In this document: piece by piece, positions 1 to 10,301 of the stretch
Layout: every line of letters begins with the position of its first letter
Position numbering within the stretch: position 1 is the first letter of the stretch
NCBI GenBank assembly: GCA_963932145.1
Contig: OZ010577.1
Span: 16,779,589 to 16,843,588 of the forward strand
Source of the DNA: Acanthosepion lycidas
Taxonomy: Eukaryota; Mollusca; Cephalopoda; Sepiida; Sepiidae
Reading direction: 5' to 3'
DNA length: 64,000 bases
The notes under the pieces: generated by a model
The model's input: the letters and a program-made list of their open reading frames with translations, nothing else
Told to the model about the DNA's origin: nothing
Database searches by the model: none
Program-made: the position numbers and the translations under genes

Positions 1-429
1 TTTTGTATTTCGCTTGATCAGCAGTTACCCTATGATCCTGAATTTTACTGCATAACTGAAAAACTAATTGTATAATAATTGTGTTGAATTTTTAAATTAC
101 ATTTTAACTATGAAAAAAAAATTCTTGAAGATTATTTTTGTTAATCAATTGAAAACATGCATGTTAATCTTATCCCTCACAATATAATTTTGCACTAAAA
201 TATACTAGCATGCAAAAAGTATCATATTTGATAGCATCCATGACCCAATTTTCATACCAAATTATAGAATTTCATAAATTTTTAATAAATGCACAAAGAT
301 GAACTTGCATATTATGAGTTCAGTCCGTGGGTCTGCTAATGCTAAAAAGTCCTATAGTCTGGTTCAGTTGGGTGTGGGAGAATGGATAAGCAATACAGTT
401 TGAATAAGACTTTATATAAAGTACCCTTT
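1..429. other. AT-rich sequence, nothing recognised
   Basis: No gene, RNA or repeat that I can name. If the TM1 exon of MFSD10 is upstream of the window, this is intron sequence. Confidence 0.4.
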
Positions 430-660
430 ACACATGGAAAGTGGAATGAAAACAACTTACCCCCATGGATTGAAAACAAAAAGGTTGGTACCGAATTCTG
501 AGAAGGTTACCAAATGAGAGACACCTGAAGAAGGCTGGCAGGTCAATAAGCAAAACATTGTGAGTGGAAGAACCAAGATGAGAATAATAACAACAATAAT
601 AATTAACAACAATAATAACAATAATAATAATAATGACAACAATAATAATAATAATTCCTC
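430..660 (+). repeat. Degenerate Penelope-type 3' tail plus (AAT)n
   Basis: The segment ACACCTGAAGAAGGCTGGC followed by an AAACATTGTGA-like stretch and AAGATGAGAATAATAACAA resembles the tail seen in better form at 9745-9975 and 57585-57726. It runs into an imperfect (AAT)n microsatellite (about 572-655). Weak similarity, but same order of blocks. Confidence 0.4.
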
Positions 661-1240
661 ATTGCAAATTCCAACATAAAAGAAACTTTTTAAACTGAAT
701 CAAATAGGGAATGTGGAAGAAGCTTGAGTAACATTCTATATACCATCCAACAATATTATTTCATTGATATTCATTGTTGAAATGGGGTGTGGGGGAGGTT
801 ATGTCATCAAATATATTTTCAATTTCATTTTAATGTTTGAAGAGTATGAAGTAAGTGAAGCATGCTTGCCTTGAAAATCAGCATGTAAAATTTTATCTAA
901 ATTTGAGCAACTACTGCTTGCTGGTGAAAAATATACTACTAATTTAGCCACCATGAAGTTTCTGGATTTGCTAATACAAGTACTAAGCTTAGCTTAATTG
1001 GATACAAAACAAAATGGAAGGAGATAAGGTGAGAAGATCATGTTACACCATTCATCCAAGAGTGAATGATCTTCCTGCTTTGAAAAATCAGTATTTGAAA
1101 TTCTAGATTTGATCAGGGCTCAAATGCCCCTATTTATATTGGTGGGAAATACTGAACTATGTCAGTTTCAAATTTCCATCTGATAGACAGCAATGTGGCA
1201 GTTTTGATCAAAAAAAGGTGAGTAATTAGAAAAATGCTTT
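661..1240. other. Unassigned AT-rich sequence
   Basis: Nothing supported on either strand. Short ORFs here lack any domain or splice context. Confidence 0.4.
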
Positions 1241-1244
1241 ATAG

Positions 1245-1975
1245 TCAGTAAAATGCCATTCTTCAAAGAAAGTACGGATCTCAAGATGTCTCTAATATCT
1301 ATACTGATATATGGGTGCACCTCCAAAATTCTGTATGATCTGAGATTGGCAGCTGATCTCTCTTCCGACCTAGCTCTGACATCTCGGTGGGGGATAAACT
1401 GTCTAGTTACATTCAATGCCTCGAAAACCAAACTAATTACATTCTATCATTGCCAATTGGACCCTGAAGTATCATTAGTCACAATAGATGGATGTTCCTT
1501 CAGGGAGATTCCATGCCTTGAGTGACTATTGGGCCTTAAAATTACCCCAGACCTCAAGTGGAACACGTACATACACTTCATCACAAAAGATCCAGGATAA
1601 ATGGTTGGTTCCCTGTACCACTCCAGTAAGTACCTGACTCCTGTTATATTCTATCTTTTACAAGAGCCTGGTCAAGCATAAAATAGAGTACTGCTGTCAT
1701 AGTAAGGAAGGAGCTGCCTAGTCATCACTTTTCAGTCTTAAAGTGTCTTTATGGGTGACAAATTATTTTCCACCCTGAAACACCTCTATCACAGACGAGA
1801 TGTCGCAAGCTACTCACTGCTCTATTGCACCTTTCAGAGGTGTTCAGACAAACTACATTCCTTAGTCCCACCAGTCTTAACCTTCATGGTTAGAACCTGC
1901 CATGCTATGCACATTGTAACCCACTCCTCTAGTGGTTCTTGGACCTTATACAGCGTAAACAAAAAAGAAAGAAAT
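1245..1975 (+). mobile_element. Non-LTR retrotransposon ORF2 fragment (late RT domain)
   Basis: Translation shows a reverse-transcriptase tail of the Jockey/CR1 type: LAADLSSDLALTSRWGI, then FNASKTK, then after a stop LLGLKITPDLKWNTYI. Further on comes YHRRDVASYSLLYCTFQRCSDKLHSLVPP, which is the C-terminal 'SHRRxVASLxLFYRY' block of such elements. Several stops and frame changes make it a fossil. The same element family recurs at 4271-5100, 10021-10205, 17830-18110, 61340-61560 and 62060-62400. Confidence 0.7.
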
Positions 1976-2630
1976 GTAAGAAAATAATAAATAAAAAAGT
2001 ATTGTTGATATTCAAGCTAGAATTTCCTTCCGCTCTTGGAAGATTGATGCAAAATATTTTCTTTCCATTTAGTCTTCATTTGGACTACAGCAAAAGTCAC
2101 TTCCTTTCTTCTCTCAGAATTCCCTTTTTGTAATCAGTCAAAATTAGAAACATGAATTATTAGCCTTCGTCCATTCTGATATTATTTTTATATAAAGATA
2201 TTATTCATATCTGCTGATTCAGGTTTGAGTCTTAAGACAGAAATTTAAAGTAGCAGAATAATTTTTTTTTTTCTACTGATTATTATCATCATGTCAGCTG
2301 ATTTATCTTAGGCAGGAAATGCAAAAATTTACTGGTGCTACTTAAATTAGTTTACCCATTTTCTGAATGGTTCACTAGAATTTTACTTTATTGAGCATGA
2401 ACTTGCAGTACCATTTCGAACTATGACAGAATTTCTGTTGACAAAATCGGAGCATATTTTGGGGCTTAAATGTTCACTTGTTTTTACAAGAAAGATATTT
2501 GTTTAACATTATTCCATGAACTACTGACAAAACCTATAATACTCCACTTATCACTAAGACTTTACACGGATTTGATTTTAGCTATTATAGATTGTCAAGA
2601 ATCTTTGAACATGAAAAAAATTGTCTTTAC
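1976..2630. other. Unassigned sequence
   Basis: AT-rich; no recognised gene or repeat. Confidence 0.4.
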
Positions 2631-2716
2631 TATTAGGTTTGGTGCAAAAATAATGCTGTTTTCTCACATAGTAACACATATGAAAAAACCACATTATTTT
2701 TGCACCAAACCTAATA
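2631..2716. mobile_element. Mariner-class miniature element (MADE1/Hsmar1-like ends)
   Basis: Perfect 25-nt inverted repeat (2631-2655 against 2692-2716) around a 36-nt centre. The ends read TA-TTAGGTTTGGTGCAAAAAT, and the outermost TA on each side fits a TA target duplication, leaving an 82-bp element. The known human Hsmar1/MADE1 terminus starts TTAGGTTGGTGCAAAAGTAA, so this belongs to the same terminal-repeat lineage. No transposase is present; it is a non-autonomous hairpin copy. Confidence 0.8.
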
Positions 2717-3118
2717 ATAATAATGATTTTGATGAATAATTTTAACTGTTCAATGGTTTTTTTATTTGCTCATTAAAATGTGACATTACATTTCAAACAA
2801 ATTAATATAAAATTCTATTTTTTTATTTTTTACATTGTGGTGTATTCCTTGTTTAGTCTCTGTAGATTATCTATTTGCATATATGAAGATCCCCCTATCA
2901 TATTTGTGCCTACACACCCTTTCTCTTCATTTTTGATCCCCACTGGTATGATCCGTTTCCTCTATTAATGGATCTGTCCGGATCACATATAGACAAGAGA
3001 ACTCTGATGTTATGCAGAGTTCATTAAAACTTACTGCTAAGCTAATTCTTATTGTCATGAACAATTCTATTACAATTTAATGAACTGTCATTGTTAACCA
3101 TTTTTTTAATTATTCTGT
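2717..3118. other. Unassigned sequence
   Basis: AT-rich; nothing recognised. Confidence 0.4.
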
Positions 3119-3860
3119 CCAGATGAACTTACCATTGACCCTAACATGTCTGACCGTGAAATGGCATATTGTCACTGGCGAATAATTTTCGTAAACTTCT
3201 TGAGTATGTACTGTGACCAAAGTTCTAATAAGTTGCATTATGTCACCAAATATATCTCGGTACAAGTTTATGAGTATTTCATGGATGCATCTTACTATGA
3301 AGAGGCATTAACATTACTGGACAGGATCTACATGAAAAATAAAAATGAAATTGTCTCTATATATTTACTGGCTACAAGGCATCAACAACCCTCAGATTCC
3401 AGTGACTGATTTTCTCAAGTCTTTAGAAAACTAAATAAAGACTGTTCATTTTCTTCTGTATCAGTGAAGCAATATTGAGCCAAATTAATACAAGATGGCT
3501 TCATAAATGGGCTATGACCCATAGATATCTGACAAAGAATACTCAAAGACATTACAGCAGGCCTATGGCCAGGCAAGAGTACTAAATTTAGCAGAACAAA
3601 ATGCTAAAAATGATGATACAGTTGCAGCAATGTCAGAGACCTCCCCACCTATTTGCTCCCTCCCCCATCATATGAAACACTAGACTCTCCAGACTCATGC
3701 TTAAGTAAACACATTTTTCCTCCAGGGCAAGAGACATGCAAGGTCATTATGCCCTTCTAGAAGGGTCAAATGCTATACATGTGGCAAGCAGGGATATTGG
3801 ATTAAAGTTTGTAAAAGTAAAAAAAATGGAGAGCAAAATGGTATCTTGTTTGTCATTATT
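3119..3860 (+). pseudogene. LTR-retrotransposon gag remnant with zinc knuckle
   Basis: The intact part (about 3122-3409) reads AYCHWRIIFVNFLSMY, then VTKYISVQVYEYFMDASYYE, then EEALTLLDRIYMKNKNEI and LLATRHQQPSD. This has the shape of a Gypsy-type capsid (HW...FxxFL, VYEYI, YEEA...L, K-NE, ATR-x-Q-x-P). The homology continues through stops and shifts as QDGFINGL, LQQAYGQARVLNLAEQNAK and CYTCGKQGYWIKVCK. The last is a CCHC zinc knuckle whose histidine has become tyrosine (TAT for CAT). No LTR, protease or pol is visible nearby. The AATAAA at 3433-3438 is probably coincidental. Confidence 0.65.
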
Positions 3861-3984
3861 TGAGACACTTGGCTGCTTATCAACTACAATAAAAATCAAT
3901 TAAAAGTTCTAGTTCCATGTGCCATGCCTCTTCCAGATGTCTCGGGTTTTTTTCCATTTTAACTCAACTCTCCAAGTTTTTTGG

Positions 3985-4266
3985 TTCACAACTGCTGTAG
4001 CTGCATATTGAACTCACAATGGGTCTCATCACTGGATCTAACCAACATCTTTATCTACTGCGCCATGTATTCTTGAGCATGTGGAACTAGAACAATCTAT
4101 CCCAGTGGACAAAATAAAGTGTTTGGTTTGAAATTTCAGTCACATAAAGAAGGCTGGAGTGTACAATGGCTTTAATATTGTGAATATAGCAATTAAGATG
4201 AGGATAAGAGTCCAAATAATGTAAATAATCATAATACCTCATCTCAGAGATATAGACAGATATTCT
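3985..4266. repeat. Penelope-type 3' tail with inverted tRNA-like block
   Basis: The - strand of 3995-4075 carries the block found after the GIY-YIG domain in the Penelope copies (GGCGCAGTAGATAAA...TTGTGAGTTCAATA, reminiscent of tRNA A and B boxes). The + strand of 4080-4266 carries the tail (GAAGGCTGGAGTGTACAATG, AAGATGAGGATAA, GTCCAAATAATGTAAATAAT, ACCTCATCTCAGAGATATAG). The opposed orientation repeats the inverted layout of the two larger Penelope copies at 44.4 and 56.7 kb. Confidence 0.6.
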
Positions 4267-4270
4267 ATTT

Positions 4271-5100
4271 CCTTGCTTCCTCTTCTTCTCTTATGTAACA
4301 TATCCATTAGAAATCGGAGCTTCTTTCTTCATAACTCTTTATTCCTCCAACCATTCTCTCATAATGCAACTGTTTCATCTAAATAATTCCTCCTCTTGCA
4401 ATCATCAATTTCTCCCATTTTCATCTGCTGGAAAGAAGGTAAATTCACACAACTCATTTTTTCTCCCTTTCTTTTCCTTCCAACTTCCTTCATGTCAACA
4501 TATTGTTTTCTTCTCCAACCACTGCAAGGAAAGTTGGTTCATTGTGTTGTGCCAGCTTTTTCTCATGAGCATCCATCTTGCACATTTACAAATCTACCAT
4601 TTGGTTCTGCATTGAATATTGCTGCCATATCTGGTCTGATACTCCTGCTATTCATCTCAGTTCTTGATAAAATCCAAAGAAGGATCTACAATGTAATGAA
4701 TCCTGACTTGGCATCTTGACTTCAATCACTTTCTCACAGATGTGATGTGACTTCCCTCTGTCTTTTCTACAAATATTTTCATAGCAACTGCTCTGACAAG
4801 CTTTTTTTCCCTGGTGCCCTGACTACATGAATTTAAGCATGCTACTAGATTGACATCTAGGTCTCACCATTTTACTGTTGAAATAGTTAAATGTAACTGC
4901 CACCTCTACTCCAATAGTTTCTTTTCTCACATTTCCCAGTAGTGGAACTCCCTTTCATTTACTTGCTTCCCTGAAAACTACAATCTTCAAAAATTTCAGT
5001 TGCCATCTTCTGTCAGCTTGAACCCTGTTCATCTTTTATCCTTCCTCAATCCCTGCTATACCCAGTTTTTTACTCTTACTTTCACTCTCTGTAACCCACT
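4271..5100 (+). mobile_element. Non-LTR retrotransposon ORF2 C-terminal fragment
   Basis: Across three frames the translation follows the C-terminus of the Jockey/CR1-like family: LDKIQRRIYNVMNPDLAS, then LSHRCDVTSLCLFYKYFHSN-CSDKL, and later PVVELPF and LQSSKISVAIFCQLEP-CSSF. Numerous stops and frame changes. A closely related stretch lies at 62060-62400. Confidence 0.65.
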
Positions 5101-6290
5101 GCTTACTAGTGACATTCCCACCTTGCTTGGGATGAAATTATTAAAAAAAAACCCTCCACTTCAAAAGTTTGTAAGATTAAAATCTTCAGTTAGATGAGTG
5201 GCATTTTTATGAACTTGTCTGCATTTTCTTTTCACTTGGAATACTTGGTGATTAGTTCCATACCATTTTTATAGGAATTTTAAATAGAAAGTAATTTTGA
5301 AAAATCCTACTTTTAGATAATCAATATGACTAACAAGTAACATTTGGAGAACAATGAGAACATTAAAATATTAACAAAATCAACCACACTGGTTTGCTAA
5401 CAAAATCATTAATTTGAAAATTGTTTGAACAAAGAAATTTTCTTTGCTTTTTTTTAACAAAATGTTTCATAATCAACTGACATCTTTTAATAAAAGAAAA
5501 TTTTTATCGTGTCTGTCATTTTTGTCCGGAGTTTGACTTGCCTTGTAAATTCTATGCCATTTATTGTTTTCTCACTATTTATTTTAGGACACAATGTATT
5601 CAGGCCTTGCCAGAACTGTACACAAATTCCAATCTTTAATAGGTGCTCCGCACACAGATCATTGGAATGCTGTCTTATTTGGAGGCAAGTCTTCATTATA
5701 TTATCCTTAAGAGCACCAATCATTTATGGCTGAGAGAATTGTGTACAGAGGTCAGTGTTCAAGCCCAGGTAAAAAAGCCTGGATTTCAGATGCTGATCTT
5801 CTAATCTTCAATGTTGATTCACATCATCCTCAAAATATAAATGAAAGTGACAGTTATGTCCATAACACACTTTCTTCTATTCTCTAATATATTTCTAACA
5901 ATAAGCACTGATTGTCACTTATGATGTTCTGATGTGAATTAACATTGAAATATCAACAAATTCAACCATTCATTTATTATAATTGATAATCATATTGATT
6001 ACTTACAAGTATGTGTTTTGGATTTTTTTGTCATTTGAGTGTTAAGAGTTTTATATGGTTTTAATATGAAGTGAAAACAACTTTATTGAATTTTAGGGAT
6101 TTAAAAAAAAACTAAAGAATAATTTCTGAACTTTGAAAAAAAAAAGAGGGACATATTGGCTAAAATGAAAGTGGAAGTTGGGTGGCTTATTTTAAATGTG
6201 TTTGTTGGGGGTATGTTGATCTTTTCCATGAAGTTTAAACTTACTTTTAGAAGTTCAAACCTCAGATCAACTTCAAAATATTCAGCATAT
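5101..6290. other. Unassigned sequence
   Basis: No recognised gene. Short ORFs on both strands overlap one another without domain content. Confidence 0.4.
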
Positions 6291-6300
6291 AGTAGCATTA

Positions 6301-6580
6301 TTCTACCAGTAATACCTGCATTAATTCCTGACCACTGAAAATTCATTTTTTCCTCATTTGCAATCCATTCCTATCGTAAAACACTGCTACAAAATAATAA
6401 TTCTACATATAATAGCCCTATTCTTTTAGTAATGCTTGCATTAATTCCTGACCACTGACAATCCATTTTTTCCTCATTTGCAATGCATTCCTATAGTAAA
6501 ACACTGCTACAAAATAATAATTATACATATAATAGCCCTATTCTTTTAGTAATGCTTGCATTAATTCCTGACCACTGACA
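6301..6580. repeat. Tandem repeat, 120-bp period
   Basis: The segment TTAATTCCTGACCACTGA recurs at 6321, 6441 and 6561, and the sequence between (TTTTTTCCTCATTTGCAAT, AAAACACTGCTACAAAATAA, ATAATAGCCCTATTCTTTTA) repeats with few changes. About two and a half units, starting from a diverged partial unit before 6321. Confidence 0.9.
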
Positions 6581-7385
6581 CCATCACCCTTATGGTTAAA
6601 TTTCTTGTCAGGGTGCCAAAATATGCCTTCAGGGATATCTCTGGAATTAACATTTTGCATAAGTTTTCTTGTTTGCAGAATATTGCTCAACTCACTTCTC
6701 AAAATAAAGTATTCTGATATTTGGTCTTTGAAATACTAATATTCTGTAGTGGTTTGTATCAAAAGCCATTTTTTTTTATCTGCTCATGATACAAAATGTA
6801 CTATGAAAATTTTGTCATCAGTTTACTTTCTACAACCTGACCAAGAAAGCATGAAATGTAAAGTTTCTTTAACCCCTGCACCTACCAAATTCTTGTTTGA
6901 TAATTAAAATTGTTATGTTGCAGCAATCATTTCCAAATAATTAATGATTTCTTACTTTTCAAACTCCTAAGTTTCATAAACTGGAAATAGAACAATAATA
7001 TCTGATGAGTAAGGTGGATGGTCGGCACCATTAAATTCAAAATTCTTTAAAACATCCAGTACCTTTCTGCCACTTCCTTTTACTATTTGTTTTTTTTTTG
7101 TTTTTTTTGTTTTTTTTTTTTTTTCAAAACTAGTATTTTGCATGAACTATTTTGCACTTCTGCACATATTTAGCCATCAAAATATCTTCTATATCTTAAA
7201 AATCATGGCTATGTCCTTTTCTGTTGATTTTTGGCTTTTAATTTTTTTGTCTATGGGGAACCTGAGTGCTGCCACTACATGGGTTGTTGCTTGGTCTCTG
7301 GATCATAGTTGTGGAACAATATTTTATCAACAGTGAGAAGTTGTTCCAGAAATGTATCACTTGGTTACTGAAAAAGCTGCAAAAG
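6581..7385. other. Unassigned sequence with T-rich tract
   Basis: Contains a broken poly-T tract (7090-7124). A short stretch near 7250-7300 (GGGGAACCTGAGTGCTGCCACTAC) resembles the RTE-type C-terminal end at 55437-55500, too briefly to call. Confidence 0.35.
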
Positions 7386-7389
7386 CAAC

Positions 7390-7765
7390 TTAGAGGTGTC
7401 TATGTCATCTCAGTATTGAGTAATGGTTAACAAGTTCATCTAGTTGACCGTTGAGGGCTTGAAGTCACAACTCACTACTGGATCAAACAACCAAGACTCT
7501 CTATCCACAAAGAATGGAGAGTTAAGTTATCAAGGGAAATTAACTAAAACTGAGATATCAAAAGGCATGGCATGTGGAATTAGAGCAATCTACCCATGTG
7601 GACTGACAATGTTTGGTTCCAAATACCACCTGAAAAAAGCTGGAATGTACTATATCTGAAATATTGGGAATACGGTAATAAGAATGAAGACAATAGTTCA
7701 AACAATGTAAATAGTGTAAATACTAACATAAATTATTTGTATTTTTCAATGACTGTCATCATTAA
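7390..7765 (+). repeat. Penelope-type 3' tail, degenerate
   Basis: Blocks in the same order as at 3985-4266: CAACTCACTACTGGATCAAA (inverted tRNA-like block), TGGAATTAGAGCAATCTACC, CACCTGAAAAAAGCTGGAAT, GAAGACAATAGTTCAAACAA, TGTAAATAGTGTAAAT. Confidence 0.55.
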
Positions 7766-7879
7766 AACTCTTAAGGCATAGAAGTAACCTGAAAATATTG
7801 TGATGTAATTTCTACATGAAATGTATAACTACATTGAAATTCACTTCAAGAAAATGTTGTAGAAGTTATGGCTAATGTC

Positions 7880-8830
7880 AGTTCATATAATCCACCTAGA
7901 AATATTCAAGGAATTTTTTGAAAACTTTATGACCCTATGAAGAAAAAAGATTACCGACGGATAGGTTGCCCCACTGGATAGGGTCACATTGCTACTTTAT
8001 GGCTTAATATTTGATGATTTACTGTAGACTCGCAGATAGGTCGTACTATTATCTCAGGAGTTACACAGCCCTTTTTAAACGTAAGAATTATCAGATATTT
8101 ACCTTCATTTCAAAACTTACAATTATTAATACACTTTTGCAGATAAAATAAATTTTGTCAGTTATCATGTAAACAAAAGGAAGTAACTATTGTACTGGTA
8201 TTTTTATATTTACCGCATATTATTTTTATATCGAGTCAACTTGACAAAAAAAAAAATAAATAAAATAAACAACAGAAGAAAATGTTATGGTACATTTAGA
8301 AAAAAGTGTTTCTATTTAAATATGAAGATAGTTTTAAAATTCATTCAGAACTGAATCCACAGCTTTAGTGTTTATGGACATCATTTCTGATTTCAGAGAA
8401 AATCATGATGACAAGGTAATGTTGTTTTAGATCTATGTCAAGTGGATAGGTCACAACCCTAATATTTTGTAATTTTTGGTAAAAAAATGTGCAACCTATC
8501 TGCGAGTATATACAGTATATCTCATCTAATATCTATGAGGTGTTATCCAAAATTTGGCAAGCTTAAGGTTTGAAATGGTTTCTCCAAAGAAAAAAAGTTG
8601 GGTTCTTCATGTCTTGTTGAAGTGATTGCAAAAGTTGTGTGAGAGTTCTAACAAAACCATTTACTGATAAACAGATGGTTTAATCTGTTTCAATTTTAAA
8701 AACGTATTGATTGTCACTAGTGTTTGTATATATAATGACTTTTTGTCTTCATAAAGATTTTTGATATATTGACTAATATCAAAGAGTTTTATAGAGAGAA
8801 TTCAAATTGAGAAAAGCTTGTAGTAATTAC
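7880..8830. repeat. Dispersed repeat family R, copy 1
   Basis: Near-identical to 15239-16100 and, outside the insertion described next, to 12569-12908. It starts at TTCATATAATCCACCTAGAA and ends near GAGAATTCAAATT...AAAAGCTTGTAG. No coding potential; nature unknown. The high similarity between copies implies recent dispersal or segmental duplication within this gene's introns. Confidence 0.9.
7954..8515. mobile_element. TA-flanked insertion (putative miniature DNA transposon), copy 1
   Basis: 562 bp present here and at 15312-15866 but absent at the matching point of copy 2 (12592-12593), where GATTATATCT is uninterrupted. TA flanks the insert at 7952-7953 and 8516-8517. One end reads CCGACGGATAGGTTGC, the complement of the other CTGTATATACTCGCAGATAG then GTTGC, so the ends are imperfect inverted repeats. 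A third version, TACTGTAGACTCGCAGATAG, lies inside at 8022. No ORF, so it would need a transposase in trans; class (mariner/Tc-like) is inferred from the TA duplication. Confidence 0.7.
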
Positions 8831-9025
8831 GAAACGAAAACTTCAATGAAACTCTTGTAATAACTAGGGGTATGAAAGTTGAAGTGAACCTGTTAACATT
8901 CAGCCAATGAACCATTAGTTCTGTTAAAACATGAAAGACAAAACTGTTTTTCTAATTCTGCAATAAACAGTTATTGGCCTTGTCTTTTATAAGTTAATTT
9001 TTTTTCTTTTTTTTCTTCTTTGTAG
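8831..9025. other. Intron sequence before the first visible MFSD10 exon
   Basis: Ends in a strong polypyrimidine tract (8998-9020) and the acceptor TTTGTAG. Confidence 0.6.
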
Positions 9026-9129
9026 GTTTTATTGGGTCTTTATTTTCCATTCTCCAATTTCTTGCTTGTCCAGTTATTGGTATGGCTTCTGATGTTTATG
9101 GACGGAAACCTGTATTCCTGTTCTCAATG
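9026..9129 (+). CDS. MFSD10: MFSD10 exon (TM2, motif A)
   Basis: The exon begins in phase 1 after the acceptor ...TTCTTTGTAG and ends with ATG before the donor GTAAGT. It encodes about 35 residues, including the helix IGSLFSILQFLACPVIG followed by MASDVYGRKP, which is the MFS motif A (G/A-x-x-x-D-x-x-GR-[KR]) of the TM2-TM3 loop. Human MFSD10 has closely matching residues at this place. The upstream exon must end with the first base of a glycine codon. I could not identify it in bases 1-9025; it may lie outside the window or be short. Confidence 0.9.
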
Positions 9130-9744
9130 GTAAGTACGTCAACATTTACATTTGTGTACACATCCTTGCTTAGATAAGAAAATATTTCAGTTATGATACT
9201 TAAAAAATAAGCTAGAGCATGAATTCTCAATGCCCTCTTGAGAATGCTGTGAACTCTTAAGAGGAGAATAAGTGTTCAGGGGATTACAAGAAACACTGCA
9301 GGTTTCTAGAGCTTGTATTACACACACACGCACATAATTGGATGACAAAAATAATTTTTTTAGTTAGTTGACATGTAGGAGCACAAATGTTTGAAAACAA
9401 AAAAAAAATGACTCCCTCTAAGATTTGGGATAGTAAAAATGAAATCCAACTCCTATACACATGCATTGCTATTACACATGCTTATTAGGCACACACATGC
9501 ATGTGTGTGCGTCTAAATATCCACAAACATACATCCATAAATATGCATATTGTTGTATTGTGTTGTTCTACGACACGTGATCACTTGACAACTTCTGTCT
9601 TTACTATACATTTTCTATGTTGCCTACATAACATATGCAAATAGGTACAATCCTATTCACCAATCCACTACACATATACAAAAAAATATTATGCAAAAAT
9701 ATTATAAATACAGGTAATGAAGAATAAAAAAAATAATTAGAATG
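9130..9744. other. Unassigned intron sequence
   Basis: Contains short CA-rich patches (about 9320-9335 and 9490-9510); otherwise nothing recognised. Confidence 0.4.
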
Positions 9745-9975
9745 AATAAATAATAGGAGATAACTGACATCCATTAAGCATAGCATCTTGGAACTAGAAC
9801 AGTCTAACCCAGTGAGCGTAATAAAGGGGGTTAAGTTCGCCATTCCAACAACCTGAAGAAGGCCGGAGCATACAATGGCTGAAAGGTTGTAATAAATATG
9901 GTGACAAAGATGAGGACAATAGTCCAAATAATGTAAATAATGTACATAATACCTCATCTCAGAAATATAGACATA
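9745..9975 (+). repeat. Penelope-type 3' tail, well preserved solo copy
   Basis: Reads AGGAGATAACTGACATCCAT, CCAACAACCTGAAGAAGGCC, GGAGCATACAATGGCTGAAA, GGTTGTAATAAATATGGTGA, GACAATAGTCCAAATAATGT, ACCTCATCTCAGAAATATAG. The same series ends both Penelope-like copies (56.7-57.7 and 44.4-45.3 kb). ACAACC and GGTTGT pair, enclosing a GGCC/GGCY stem. Confidence 0.75.
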
Positions 9976-10020
9976 TAATGAATAAATAAGTTTGAAAGAA
10001 AGGGACCATCAACACTCATT

Positions 10021-10257
10021 GTGCACTACTTTATATATAAAGTAGTACATTCTTTAGTTCCACCGGTTCTTAGCTTCACTGCTAAGACCAACCATGTCAT
10101 GAACATTGTAGCGAACCTCCCTCATTCCCTTTGTATTCTATTGGATATTGTATTGATCAGGGAAGCATCCTTTTGGGAGTCAGTTCCACAGAGCAGTGCT
10201 TTATGGGAAGAAGCTGACTCCCAAAATACAAAAAATGTATATATACCCAAACAAATT

Positions 10258-10260
<3 letters not shown>
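10021..10260 (+). mobile_element. Short non-LTR retrotransposon C-terminal fragment
   Basis: KVVHSLVPPVLSFTAKTNHV resembles the 'ELHSLVPPVLTF' block at 1855-1890 of the same window, and EASFWESVPQSSALWEE fits the 'LWNSLP' region. Very short; it is followed by an A-run at 10262-10299, consistent with a retroposed end. Confidence 0.45.

Positions 10261-10261
<1 letters not shown>

Positions 10262-10299
<38 letters not shown>
10262..10299. repeat. Poly(A) tract
   Basis: Almost uninterrupted run of A directly after the LINE fragment. Confidence 0.9.

Positions 10300-10301
<2 letters not shown>

Noticed and set aside
457..642. - strand-like poly-Leu hydrophobic ORF
   Set aside because: Produced by the (AAT)n microsatellite; no start context or domain.
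3119..3440. Terminal exon of a host gene upstream of MFSD10
   Set aside because: The open frame has gag-like motifs that continue past the stop into a zinc knuckle, so a retrotransposon remnant explains it better; AATAAA alone is weak in AT-rich DNA.
9604..9957. 117-codon - strand ORF
   Set aside because: Largely the complement of the Penelope-type tail; a near-copy of its start (MRYYVHYLHY) appears in the complementary strand of the tail at 57.7 kb, confirming it is repeat-derived.
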